The translations under genes were made by a program, and so were the position numbers. The notes under the pieces were generated by a model. That model saw nothing but the letters and a program-made list of their open reading frames with translations. It did no database searches and was not told where the DNA came from. A DNA stretch of 64,000 bases from W0P28-013 sp963659365 (lineage in GTDB: Bacteria > Bacteroidota > Bacteroidia > Bacteroidales > Paludibacteraceae), in NCBI GenBank assembly GCA_963659365.1, contig CAVKTI010000006.1, forward strand, positions 8,024-72,023, written 5' to 3'. Below are positions 25,172 through 32,915 of the stretch, piece after piece (within the stretch, counting starts at the first letter, position 1; every line of letters begins with the position of its first letter).

Positions 25172-25615
25172 TCAATAAGTTGTTGTTTGAGAGTATTGAG
25201 GATTGACGGATTTTTGACGGATCACCGAAAAGGAAATAGGGAAAGCCTCTAACACTTTTCGGGTGATGTAACCTGTCAGATAGGCGTACGCCTCTTCGCT
25301 ATCATCGGAGAGTGGTACGCCTATTCCTATCATAATGGCGCATACAGCGTGAAATATCTCGTGCGACAAAAACTGCATATCTTCCACGCTCTGCGGCAAC
25401 GACGGCAACCACACCACAAAGACATTGTTTCGTTGGTCGCAAACGCATTTGCCCATCGTGTTGTTGGCAATGTCGGCTAACGCAATAATGGCTTCGGTCT
25501 GCTCTTGCGTATGGTACTTGCGCAGCGTCCTTTCGAGCGAACGCACATCGCCAAAGTGAAACAGTATGTCGCGGCAATAAACCTCAACCGATATTATTTT
25601 GCTGTATGCTTTCAT
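25172..25615 (-). CDS. Phage protein with HExxH metallopeptidase-like motif
   Basis: A 147-residue protein, the last of the leftward operon. A zinc-peptidase-like FLSHEIFHAV (HExxH, about residues 84-93) is followed by SDDSEEAYAYLTGYITRKV, where a Glu could be the third zinc ligand. The protein is otherwise not recognised. It overlaps the VRR-NUC gene by 4 nt. It could be a phage-encoded peptidase or a small structural zinc protein. Near its 3' end lies a TGACGG direct repeat that also occurs at the integrase stop. Confidence 0.65.
   Translation of the reverse strand: MKAYSKIISVEVYCRDILFHFGDVRSLERTLRKYHTQEQTEAIIALADIANNTMGKCVCDQRNNVFVVWLPSLPQSVEDMQFLSHEIFHAVCAIMIGIGVPLSDDSEEAYAYLTGYITRKVLEAFPISFSVIRQKSVNPQYSQTTTY
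25203..25220 (+). repeat. TGACGG repeat pair at left prophage end
   Basis: TTGACGGATTTTTGACGG has two TGACGG units 11 bp apart. The same arrangement, 10 bp apart, lies at 63194-63209 on the integrase stop codon, in the same orientation. It is a candidate integrase arm-type or excisionase site. Confidence 0.35.
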
Positions 25616-26010
25616 CGTTGCATATATTCATCGACCGTTGTTCGGAAATCGTCAAAGGAGCGACAAACGACGACTTTGTTGCCGTAGGCTTGTAGGCGCG
25701 CAATTATTGTTTTTTGATGGTCGGACAGACGACCTGCTTTGCCATTTTTCATTTCGATGTAGAGCGCATTGTAGCCGTTTCTGCCGATTGGTATGCAGAG
25801 GTCAGGTATTCCGTGGCACACGCCCTCGGCGACCAACTTACGAGCGGTAGTCTTTGTGGTATATGCGCCATTGGGGATAGCGTAGCATAGAATGCTGGGG
25901 TGTGTCAAGCGCAACCACCGTAGACACTCCACCTGCAGCGCGTGTTCTGACGACGAGGCTTTGCCTTTGTTTGCCTTATTCCACAGCGTATGCAATTCGT
26001 CGATGGTCAT
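25612..26010 (-). CDS. VRR-NUC domain nuclease
   Basis: 132 residues from the ATG at 26010 (MTIDELHTLW). It is a VRR-NUC domain of the PD-(D/E)XK superfamily, with SEHALQVECLRWLR, AIPNGAY, GIPDLCIPIGRNGYNALYIEMKNGKAG (Asp, Glu and Lys of the nuclease site; span about residues 71-97) and LSDHQKTIIARLQAYG. Phage members are small structure-specific or general DNases. It lies just downstream of the endolysin, and its start is 2 nt beyond that gene's stop. Confidence 0.85.
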   Translation of the reverse strand: MTIDELHTLWNKANKGKASSSEHALQVECLRWLRLTHPSILCYAIPNGAYTTKTTARKLVAEGVCHGIPDLCIPIGRNGYNALYIEMKNGKAGRLSDHQKTIIARLQAYGNKVVVCRSFDDFRTTVDEYMQR

Positions 26011-26011
26011 T

Positions 26012-26443
26012 CTATGCTTTGTAATTGTCGATGCTCTGATTGCGATTGCCGTTTTGCCGAAACGAGATGTGCAACCACTTTGTCCCTGCGGCATTGGTTT
26101 CGTAGAGCAGTTGGTCATGGTCGAGTCCATCGAGTATCTTGTAGAGGCGGTTCAGATTGGCAACTCCCTTGACTTGCAGGTCGGCTGCCTCACCACGCAG
26201 GTGTTGGCTCGTAGGCTTACCTCCGACGGCTTTGTTCAGTGCTGCACAACGGTAGCCGCTCGACACATAGATGGGCGCACCGAAAGCGATGCGTGCAGGT
26301 TCGAGCACTGCTTGACACAATGCTCGCAAATTTTCCACCGCCTCTGCTGTAGGCGTGTTGTCGATTCCACGCCGCTCGGCGGTCGGGGAAGCGGTCAGTT
26401 CGTTGAGCGAAAAGTGTTGCGTGAGTTGCATGGCGTTACTCAT
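26012..26443 (-). CDS. Peptidase M15 endolysin (D-Ala-D-Ala carboxypeptidase type)
   Basis: A 143-residue M15A peptidase, the likely cell-wall lysis enzyme. The N-terminal LTQHFSLNELTAS is typical. Zinc ligands sit in SQHLRGEAADL (His, Asp) and WLHISF (His), and SSGYRCAALNKAVGG precedes them. It has no signal peptide, so release to the periplasm needs a holin, possibly one of the upstream one-helix membrane proteins. It overlaps the end of the gene at 26436. Confidence 0.92.
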   Translation of the reverse strand: MSNAMQLTQHFSLNELTASPTAERRGIDNTPTAEAVENLRALCQAVLEPARIAFGAPIYVSSGYRCAALNKAVGGKPTSQHLRGEAADLQVKGVANLNRLYKILDGLDHDQLLYETNAAGTKWLHISFRQNGNRNQSIDNYKA

Positions 26444-26894
26444 TTTCTTGCTCTTTGCGCCATTGCTCGTAGCGGCGAGTTGTGGTGGACGACAGTCCCA
26501 ATTCAGCCTGTGCTTCCTTTACACTCTTTGTTTTGCGCAATTCGGCAAAAGCGGCGTGCTTGGCGGCGACTTTGCTGACTTTGACTTGTTTCTCTTTTGG
26601 AGTACAATTCCGTACTGCCTCTGCGTTGTAGGTTTGCAGTTCCTCAATGCTGCTTTTTAAGTCGGCTTCCCTTTCGGCGGCTTCCTTTTCCTGTAAATCT
26701 TGCCTACGATTGAGTTCTGCAAGACACTGATAGTTTGCGTTTATGCTGTCGGTGTGCTTGCAGTACTCTTCATGCAGAATTGCGAACTTTTCGGCAATGT
26801 ACTTGAATTCTCGATTGTCGTTTCGTGCTTTTACGACAAAGGCTACAATGGCTATCGCCAGCGTAGTCGCTACGGTGATGATTGTTGCTAACAT
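26436..26894 (-). CDS. Membrane-anchored coiled-coil phage protein with HTH-like C terminus
   Basis: 152 residues: one N-terminal membrane helix (IITVATTLAIAIVAFVV), a long charged coiled coil (about 25-100), and a C-terminal segment resembling a helix-turn-helix (SVKEAQAELGLSSTTTRRYEQW). It sits between the LRR protein and the endolysin. The position and single helix suggest a role in lysis, such as a holin-like or anti-holin protein, but this is inference. Confidence 0.6.
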   Translation of the reverse strand: MLATIITVATTLAIAIVAFVVKARNDNREFKYIAEKFAILHEEYCKHTDSINANYQCLAELNRRQDLQEKEAAEREADLKSSIEELQTYNAEAVRNCTPKEKQVKVSKVAAKHAAFAELRKTKSVKEAQAELGLSSTTTRRYEQWRKEQENE

Positions 26895-26934
26895 GGCTTT
26901 TTGTTTTTTGGGGTTAGTATTGATTTTTGGTTTG

Positions 26935-28149
26935 TTAACTCTGCGTAATGTAATAGCCTTTGGCTGTCAGTATGTTGGTCAGTTCCGTTTTCCGCTCCAG
27001 TAGTGTGGTGGCATCGGGCTTTGTACCATCGTCGTTGTAACAGGCGTTGTAGGCGGTTTTGGCAATGTAGCAGTTCACACTGCCAAAGCCCGCCGCCTTT
27101 CGGTCGTACGCTCCTTTCGCCACTGCCAATAGCGAAGCATAGCGCAACGCTGTCGCTCCACGCAAGTCGATGTACGAGATTGCGCCCATATTCTGCAACG
27201 CCACAATCGCGCTTGCTTCCACCTCTTCCAAGGTGTGATTGCCTATAATGCTTTGTAGCGCAGTGCAGTTGTAGAGCATCTGATTCATATTTGTTACTTT
27301 CGCGGTGTCCCAGTTTGTGGTGTCGATTCGCCTCAACGCCGAGCAGCCATAGAACATACTCGACATATCCGTTACCTTTGCGGTATTCCAGTTTGCGACA
27401 TCTAATGCCGTCAGTTGGCTGCAGTTTGCGAATGTGCCTCCCATATTCACTACATTACCCACATTCCATTTGCTGACATCGATTTCTTGCAACGACTGAC
27501 ACTGCCCAAATGTGTAGATCATTCTTGCAACATTGCCCACATTCCACTCCGATACATTCAACGCCGTTAGCGCAGCGCACCCATTGAATAGTTGCGATAT
27601 ATCGGCGACATTGCCCATTTCCCACCCCGACGCATCTACCGAGGTTAGTGCTGTGCACCCATCGAGGAGCAGTGCCATGTTTGTTACCTTTGAGGTGTCC
27701 AAATGTGTTGCTTCGATAGATGTCAGTTGCTCGCAATGATAGAGCATTGAGTGCCAATCGGTCTGCGTTTGCAAATAATCAACCACAATTTGAGGCAACT
27801 GCTCGAAAGTAGAAAAAGCGAACTTTATGCCGTCGGCTTCTATCTTGATCGGTACGGCGACCTCTATTGTTGCTTTGCTTATGGCATCGGCGGCGGTGGG
27901 TGTTATTTCGTATGTGCCGTTGGCGGTGTAGGTGGCGTTGATTTCTTCGACTGAAGATGACACGCTGGCTGTAACCGACACGCTGCTCAATGTGTAGCCG
28001 TCATCGGGTGTTACCTTGTACTGCCCATTTTCGGTTACCTCCAGCGACTTGTACTGCGTTGGTTGGCGGTCGGTGAGTGCGACCTCGACCTGCAGTTCCT
28101 GTGTGGTATCGAACTGTACATTTATGGTGTCGATTAACTCTGCTGTCAT
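26935..28149 (-). CDS. BspA/DUF285-type leucine-rich-repeat phage protein (probable host-binding)
   Basis: A 404-residue protein. Residues 1-115 are beta-rich. From about 130 to 310 there are seven or more repeats of about 24 residues built on TSKVTNMALLLDGCTALTSV / VGNVARMIYTFGQCQSL. This is the BspA-like DUF285 repeat common in surface adhesins of Bacteroidota and Mycoplasma. It has no signal peptide or membrane helix, so it is a virion component rather than a secreted host adhesin. Lying after the tail-fibre genes, it probably acts in receptor binding. Confidence 0.75.
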   Translation of the reverse strand: MTAELIDTINVQFDTTQELQVEVALTDRQPTQYKSLEVTENGQYKVTPDDGYTLSSVSVTASVSSSVEEINATYTANGTYEITPTAADAISKATIEVAVPIKIEADGIKFAFSTFEQLPQIVVDYLQTQTDWHSMLYHCEQLTSIEATHLDTSKVTNMALLLDGCTALTSVDASGWEMGNVADISQLFNGCAALTALNVSEWNVGNVARMIYTFGQCQSLQEIDVSKWNVGNVVNMGGTFANCSQLTALDVANWNTAKVTDMSSMFYGCSALRRIDTTNWDTAKVTNMNQMLYNCTALQSIIGNHTLEEVEASAIVALQNMGAISYIDLRGATALRYASLLAVAKGAYDRKAAGFGSVNCYIAKTAYNACYNDDGTKPDATTLLERKTELTNILTAKGYYITQS

Positions 28150-28153
28150 GGCG

Positions 28154-28495
28154 TTATGCGTTTATGGAGGTAGAGCGTACGGTAGCGAATGCGTCATCGT
28201 ATTTCATCTGCTGCTGCGAGGTGGTGTCGTACACCTCGAATATCGCATTGCCTGTTTTGAGGGCAGCGGTCTGTTCAGGTGTAAAATCGAACAAGCAAGC
28301 GGCAGTGGTAGTGGTTACGCCATTCTGCGTTGTTTCTACCGCCTCGGCATCGGCAGTAGCGGTAGCACGGTACTCTTCTTTTCTTGCGTTGTAATAGAGT
28401 ACGGCGGTGTAGTTTGTCCCTGCTACCAACCCGCTGCCATGCACGCGTATTTTGCAGTGTATGCCTTTGTTGATGATATTTTGCGTATTTGCCAT
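28154..28495 (-). CDS. Small phage structural protein, unknown
   Basis: A 113-residue, beta-rich soluble protein (GIHCKIRVHGSGLVAGTNYTAVLYY, ARKEEYRATATAD). No family is recognised. It lies 4 bp upstream of the LRR protein gene and may be a tail-tip adaptor or chaperone for it. Confidence 0.6.
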   Translation of the reverse strand: MANTQNIINKGIHCKIRVHGSGLVAGTNYTAVLYYNARKEEYRATATADAEAVETTQNGVTTTTAACLFDFTPEQTAALKTGNAIFEVYDTTSQQQMKYDDAFATVRSTSINA

Positions 28496-28496
28496 A

Positions 28497-28874
28497 TCAA
28501 TTCTCCTTTTCTTTTTTTTGCGTTTTGATAGTAGTGGTGGCTATCGGACATTCGATGCGTGTGCGATTTTTGCAGCCAGCGCGTGTACACGAGTAGTCTT
28601 TGATGGTCGCTTGCAGAACGAGCAGTTGGTTTGTTAGCGTGTGTTGCTGCTTATAGAGTTCGTCCACCTTATCAGAGAGCCGTCGGTTTTCCGACTTCAC
28701 TTCCTGATACAACTCTTTCCACTGCGCAATTTCGTTGCTTTCGCTTTCCTGTTTCTTGATTTCCACCTCAACCTCTTTCATCGCACGGTTTTGTTTGAAA
28801 AAGATAATGCTTCCACCTCCTACTGCTGCAAGCAGCGAGCAGATAGCCGTTACAATTACATTCAGCCACTCCAT
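28497..28874 (-). CDS. One-helix membrane phage protein with coiled coil
   Basis: 125 residues from the ATG at 28874 (MEWLNVIVTAICSLLAAVGGGSIIFF). An N-terminal membrane helix is followed by a coiled coil (about 30-90) and a cysteine-containing tail (CTRAGCKNRTRIEC). The gene follows the spanin-like gene by 5 bp, so a holin or lysis-accessory role is plausible. Nothing diagnostic is visible. Confidence 0.6.
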   Translation of the reverse strand: MEWLNVIVTAICSLLAAVGGGSIIFFKQNRAMKEVEVEIKKQESESNEIAQWKELYQEVKSENRRLSDKVDELYKQQHTLTNQLLVLQATIKDYSCTRAGCKNRTRIECPIATTTIKTQKKEKEN

Positions 28875-28879
28875 ACACA

Positions 28880-29374
28880 CTACCTCCGCAAATAAAATTT
28901 GATGACTATCCGTGCTGCCAAGTAGAGTACGATTGCCGAGAGTAGCAGCCAAAATCCGCGCGTGCAGTTACGATAGAATGTTGGTACTACCTTTTGCACC
29001 AGTGTCTGCGTGGTGTGTGTGCTATCGCGAATGGTAGTTTCTGTGCGCAGTGCGTTGAGCAAGCGTTGCAGACTGTCGGCTTTGCAGTCGATACGCAGTG
29101 CCGTCTGTCCGCCAGCCGTGCTGTGCAGTTGCAGTTCGAGTGCGAGGCGTTTGCCCTGTGCCTCGGTGAGTTGTGCAATGAGTACATTTCCTGCGCTGTC
29201 GCAACGGAGCAACGCCTCCAGCGTGGCGGTGTCGGGCACAATGGTGATGATAGTGTCGGTACGCACTACCTCGCGCACTACCTCGCGTGTGCTTTCTTGC
29301 ACGGCTGGCGCAACGCTACGACAGGAGGCAAAAAAGAGAATAAGAAATATATAAAAAAGCGTGCAGCGTCTCAT
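28880..29374 (-). CDS. Probable unimolecular spanin (lipoprotein with C-terminal membrane helix)
   Basis: 164 residues. The N terminus is a lipoprotein signal (MRRCTLFYIFLILFFASC, lipobox FFASC). The middle is predicted helical and periplasmic. The C terminus holds one membrane helix (GFWLLLSAIVLYLAARIVI) followed by a basic tail. An outer-membrane lipid anchor plus an inner-membrane C-terminal helix in one protein is the architecture of u-spanins such as T1 gp11, which fuse the two membranes at the end of lysis. It lies beside the lysis genes. The assignment rests on topology only. Confidence 0.65.
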   Translation of the reverse strand: MRRCTLFYIFLILFFASCRSVAPAVQESTREVVREVVRTDTIITIVPDTATLEALLRCDSAGNVLIAQLTEAQGKRLALELQLHSTAGGQTALRIDCKADSLQRLLNALRTETTIRDSTHTTQTLVQKVVPTFYRNCTRGFWLLLSAIVLYLAARIVIKFYLRR

Positions 29375-29388
29375 TTTTTTGCTACTTA

Positions 29389-29420
29389 TTTGCTCGATTC
29401 AAAAATTGTTACTACCTTTG
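29389..29420 (+). promoter_or_regulatory. Promoter of the intergenic small RNA
   Basis: TTTG at 29389-29392, exactly 20 nt, then TACCTTTG at 29413-29420 is a perfect Bacteroidota promoter. It points rightward, opposite to every neighbouring gene, and its expected start site falls at the first base pair of a hairpin. Confidence 0.8.
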
Positions 29421-29425
29421 TGGCA

Positions 29426-29513
29426 GGTGTTGAGAGACCTCTCAACACCATTAGATGATGAGAGCCTTTTCTCATTTTCTATTGATAGCGAGAGTGCTTC
29501 TCGCTATCTTTTT
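29426..29513 (+). ncRNA. Free-standing structured small RNA, about 88 nt
   Basis: Three hairpins in a row follow a consensus promoter. (1) 29426-29449: a perfect inverted repeat with 11-nt arms GGTGTTGAGAG and CTCTCAACACC. (2) 29458-29475: ATGAGA/TCTCAT. (3) 29484-29508: GATAGCGAGA/TCTCGCTATC with a 5-nt loop, followed by TTTTT, an intrinsic terminator. No reading frame follows on this strand, so the product should be an untranslated RNA. Its last 2 nt overlap the end of the tail-fibre gene on the other strand. It matches no RNA family I recognise. Confidence 0.7.
29484..29513 (+). terminator. Intrinsic terminator of the small RNA
   Basis: A perfect 10-bp stem (GATAGCGAGA/TCTCGCTATC) with a 5-nt loop, then five T. 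Confidence 0.8.
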
Positions 29514-30423
29514 AATATGCCCAACGCCCAACTGTGAAGCGTGGAATAGCGTATTGTGGGTCACTCAATTTTTCAATATCATACCATCTTTTTATGGCAA
29601 ATGGCAGTATTGGTGCTTTAATTATATGAAGGCTACCATCGGTCGCAGTGTATTTGATGGATACTTCCAATCCAAGTTTCACATTTTTGGATATCATAAA
29701 ATCTTTTCTGAGTTTCCAATCAAATTTTTGAAAGAATGTATGATCACTAAAAGTTTTGGTATGATTCCCTACTTGATAATTATACCATCCATCGATATAC
29801 TGTCCTTGGAAAAAGCAAATCCGAGTGCTGCCCTTGCCTCTATTTGTACACTCCAAATCCTCGCCGAGGTTTCGAGGTGCGCGATATGTGCCAGGATAAT
29901 CATAGTATTCTTGGGAATCTTTCATGCCCTTCACCCGAATAACGAAACGACGAAAAGTGTCAGAATCTCTTGTCCCTTCTAATTGTATTGAGCTATTGCA
30001 AACAACATCTACATCTGTCCATTTTCCGCGCCGAAAATGGATATCTATTTCAGCATCATCATATGTATATCTTGTTGTCCCATTAGTGCTTCGCATCAGA
30101 CTGAAATCGAAAGTCATTCGGTTGAAATGTTCGTAAGAAAATGGCATTTGAACATACAGCTGCCTCTTTTTGAATAGTAATTGAATTTGGTTCAGTTCTT
30201 TTTGTATGTATGCCAGTTCATTGAGAACGGCTATGTTGGTTTTGTTGGTCGCTATGTTGGCTGCATTCGTAGCGATAGCGGTTTTGTTGGTCGCTATGTT
30301 GGTTTTGTTGGTATTGATGAGCGGCAGTAGGGTTTGCTGCCCATAGCGCAGAGCCTCTTCGGCGGTGCTTTGTGCGCTTTCAGCCGTAGCCCCAAAACTG
30401 ACTTTTACATTGATGTCTGCCAT
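29512..30423 (-). CDS. Tail fibre-like protein
   Basis: 303 residues. The N-terminal 100 residues are a heptad-like coiled coil with repeated NKTNIATNKTAIATNAANIA words, typical of trimeric phage fibres. The C-terminal two thirds are beta-rich (ATDGSLHIIKAPIL, RFTVGRWAY) and not recognised. It probably forms part of the receptor-binding tip. The gene follows the 116-aa gene by 2 bp and ends at the small-RNA terminator. Confidence 0.7.
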   Translation of the reverse strand: MADINVKVSFGATAESAQSTAEEALRYGQQTLLPLINTNKTNIATNKTAIATNAANIATNKTNIAVLNELAYIQKELNQIQLLFKKRQLYVQMPFSYEHFNRMTFDFSLMRSTNGTTRYTYDDAEIDIHFRRGKWTDVDVVCNSSIQLEGTRDSDTFRRFVIRVKGMKDSQEYYDYPGTYRAPRNLGEDLECTNRGKGSTRICFFQGQYIDGWYNYQVGNHTKTFSDHTFFQKFDWKLRKDFMISKNVKLGLEVSIKYTATDGSLHIIKAPILPFAIKRWYDIEKLSDPQYAIPRFTVGRWAY

Positions 30424-30425
30424 AG

Positions 30426-30776
30426 TTATGTTTCCTGTTTAATGGGGGCGTAGAGTATTTGCACGCCCGTAGTTAGCGATTTGATGCACTTATAAACGCC
30501 AGTGCTGTTGTACACATAGATATCCAAGAGCAACGCGCCGCTCATCTGTTTCGTATCGTCGGAGAGCAGCCGCCCTGTGTAGGTCTTTTTGTCGCTACTC
30601 AAGGTGATTTTGCCATAGCCGTCGGTGGTTGTGCTATTAAATTTGGCAATGAAACTTGTATGTGTATAAAAATAGACGACCACGCCTGCGAATGGCGACC
30701 AATCCTTTACTTGCGCCCCTGTTAGCTTCTCTATTTCCAACGAAAAGTCGATATTTTCGCCTTGGTATCGTATCAT
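30426..30776 (-). CDS. Small phage tail-tip protein, unknown
   Basis: A 116-residue beta-sandwich-like protein (MIRYQGENIDFSLEIEKL, GYGKITLSSDKKTYTGRLLS). The pattern resembles N-terminal domains of baseplate upper proteins that dock fibres, but the similarity is loose. It lies directly upstream of the fibre gene. Confidence 0.55.
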   Translation of the reverse strand: MIRYQGENIDFSLEIEKLTGAQVKDWSPFAGVVVYFYTHTSFIAKFNSTTTDGYGKITLSSDKKTYTGRLLSDDTKQMSGALLLDIYVYNSTGVYKCIKSLTTGVQILYAPIKQET

Positions 30777-30839
30777 AGTCGTAAGTGAAAAAGTAGCAGG
30801 GGGAGGCGCGATTTCTACCTCCCCTCGCTACGGATTGAG

Positions 30840-31442
30840 TTACTCTTTTGTTTGAGTGTTTTCGGCGCGTTCCCAGCAGCCCTCGAAGTACTTGGCAAGC
30901 GGTTCGAGCGGTGCAATGTCGGGTTTGTTTTTCGATTTCCAAGTGGCAGTTACATTCCATACCACCGCCGAGGTGAGGTCTTGCTCTACTGGCGCAATGG
31001 CTTGAATGTTGGCTGGTTTGTCGGCAAAATGGAGCAGCGTTTCGGTGCGCCAAATTACTTTCCAGTGTGTGCTTTCGGCTGATTCGTAGAACGCCTTGTT
31101 GCCGCTGAACGATGGGTCTTTGAACGACAGGGTGTAGAGGTAGCCAAGCAGACGGTTTTCGGCATCGCCATAGCCGTCGCCAGTTTGTGCTGCACCGCCG
31201 TCGAATGTACCAGTCGTTTCGCTGATAAGGTGCAATTGCCCAGCCTCGATGAGTCCCTCGAACAGAGTCTGCGCTTGGTCAGACGCTTCATTCTTGAGTG
31301 CATCAATGAGTTCGGTGAGATTGACAGAGCCGTCGACGAGCGCAACGCCGCGCACGCGACCGAGTTCACGACCGCAGGGGTCGCATACATGGATTAGTTG
31401 TTCTCCAGAAACATCTCCACAAGTGATTCTTTGTAATGACAT
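30840..31442 (-). CDS. Probable major tail tube protein
   Basis: A 200-residue soluble protein. Its position after the neck genes, its size, and a central loop-rich beta pattern (DPSFSGNKAFYESAESTHWKVIWRTE ... TSAVVWNVTATW, about residues 105-170) fit a tail-tube subunit. No diagnostic motif is visible. It could instead be a tail terminator or other structural protein. Confidence 0.55.
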   Translation of the reverse strand: MSLQRITCGDVSGEQLIHVCDPCGRELGRVRGVALVDGSVNLTELIDALKNEASDQAQTLFEGLIEAGQLHLISETTGTFDGGAAQTGDGYGDAENRLLGYLYTLSFKDPSFSGNKAFYESAESTHWKVIWRTETLLHFADKPANIQAIAPVEQDLTSAVVWNVTATWKSKNKPDIAPLEPLAKYFEGCWERAENTQTKE

Positions 31443-31455
31443 AGTGTTTTGGTTT

Positions 31456-31965
31456 TTAGTCGCACCATGGTTTGTAGGTGCTGGTTATACGATAATTGAT
31501 TTTGAAAAGGTAGTATTCGGGCGATATGAAATAGGATACTCCCACATACTCCGAAGCGAATATCTGCAACGCCGCAAAGTCGCTCTGCACGAGGCTGCAC
31601 TGCATTTGATTTGCAATGGATTGGCGTGCAGCACGCTCTGCCTCGAAAGGCGATAGACTCGCCCTTTTGCCAAACACAATGAGCGACATATCCGCTGTAG
31701 CAAAATACCCTTTGCCGCTGCCATACGAGGCAGTGGTATCTTCTTGATAGGTGATACCGTTGAGGCGGTGGTAGAGCGTTACATCGTGCTTGTCGGTTTC
31801 GCCCCACACGCTGATACACTCCCCATTGGGCAACACCAAGGCTGGAAATGTAACCTCTTCGTCGCTGCGCATACTGACCGACTCGGCGAGGGCGTATGCC
31901 TTGAGGTCGAGTTTTGGCAGAACGGCTGCAATGTTGCTGTTGATTTTTTCGATTATTTCCTGCAT
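31456..31965 (-). CDS. Neck / tail completion protein, unknown family
   Basis: 169 residues from the ATG at 31965 (MQEIIEKINSNIAAVLPKLDLKAYA). The layout, a short N-terminal helix followed by an alpha-beta body of about 150 residues, and the location between the gp10-like protein and the tube fit a tail-terminator-like protein. It overlaps the previous gene by 13 nt. Confidence 0.55.
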   Translation of the reverse strand: MQEIIEKINSNIAAVLPKLDLKAYALAESVSMRSDEEVTFPALVLPNGECISVWGETDKHDVTLYHRLNGITYQEDTTASYGSGKGYFATADMSLIVFGKRASLSPFEAERAARQSIANQMQCSLVQSDFAALQIFASEYVGVSYFISPEYYLFKINYRITSTYKPWCD

Positions 31966-32393
31966 ACTTTGGTAATGAAATCGTCGGCAATTTGTTTGAC
32001 AAGTGCGCGTTCCTCGGCGGTTGGCGCAAAAATGGGCTTTTTGTAGGTATCCTCGCACCAGCGGGCTTTCTGCATATTCTCCATAGTATTGAAGCCGATG
32101 CCGTAGCCGTTGGCGATTGGATAGACCTCGTAACTATCCTCCATTGCGCGCGTAAGCGACAAGATGACTTTGGTATTCGTGCCGCGCTTGGCTTTGATAC
32201 GCATGCGCATATAGGCTGGCGTGTATGTACCGATAGGTGCACCGCTGCTATCTTTGCCCTGTGTATGTATGCGTTCGCGCATTACCGCCATAAGGCTGAC
32301 GGCTTGGAGGCGCGTCATCTTATCTCTTTGCAACTCGGTCAGCGTGAGAGCGACCGTGTTGAGGACAGTGGGCAGGTTGGTAGAGTAGGTCAT
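31953..32393 (-). CDS. Virion morphogenesis / HK97 gp10-like neck protein
   Basis: 146 residues, basic. An N-terminal helix is followed by RERIHTQGKDSSGAPIGTYTPAYMRMRIKAKRG and LTRAMEDSYEVYPIANGYGIGFNT (about residues 35-115). This order of a basic loop, then L-T-R-A-M-x-D-S, is typical of Mu gpG / HK97 gp10-like head-tail completion proteins. It overlaps its upstream neighbour by 4 nt. Confidence 0.65.
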   Translation of the reverse strand: MTYSTNLPTVLNTVALTLTELQRDKMTRLQAVSLMAVMRERIHTQGKDSSGAPIGTYTPAYMRMRIKAKRGTNTKVILSLTRAMEDSYEVYPIANGYGIGFNTMENMQKARWCEDTYKKPIFAPTAEERALVKQIADDFITKVCRK

Positions 32394-32911
32394 AATATCG
32401 GTGTGCTGTAAGTTACGAGTTGGTGCGATTCGGGGTGTTCCTCTTCACCAAAGCATTCGGAGGCGTGAATATCGATGCCGTTGACCGCCGTGGTGAGTTC
32501 CTTGGCGAACTGGTCTTCGAAATAGGCACGCAACTCCTTGCTCTTGGTGCGGTCGATGGTTGCCGCATTGATACGCGATGAAGCGCGGCGGGTGAGCATG
32601 ACCTCTGCCCCAAGGAGATACCACAATGCGGTTGCGAGTATCTCCTTGTTGCTGAGAATCAAACATTCACACAATCCTATATCTGTTACCTTATGGCACT
32701 TATTGACCTCCGAGATGAAGAGGGTGCGGAACTTGAGTATGCCCCGCCACTCGATACGCGACCAAGTGTCGGTCTCGTCCTCGTCGGTGCGGCTGATGTC
32801 CTCGAGCAGGGATACGGAGATATCGGGTAGCGCGTCAATGTACAACCCGCTGGGGGCTTCGGTTGACCCGCCACTGATAAGTCCGATATATCCTTTCAAC
32901 TCGTCGAGCAT
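32390..32911 (-). CDS. Head-tail connector-like protein
   Basis: A 173-residue, mostly helical acidic protein directly after the capsid gene. Position and size fit a gp6-like head-tail connector that sits under the portal. No motif confirms this. It follows the capsid stop by 4 bp. Confidence 0.55.
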   Translation of the reverse strand: MLDELKGYIGLISGGSTEAPSGLYIDALPDISVSLLEDISRTDEDETDTWSRIEWRGILKFRTLFISEVNKCHKVTDIGLCECLILSNKEILATALWYLLGAEVMLTRRASSRINAATIDRTKSKELRAYFEDQFAKELTTAVNGIDIHASECFGEEEHPESHQLVTYSTPIL

Positions 32912-32915
32912 AGTT

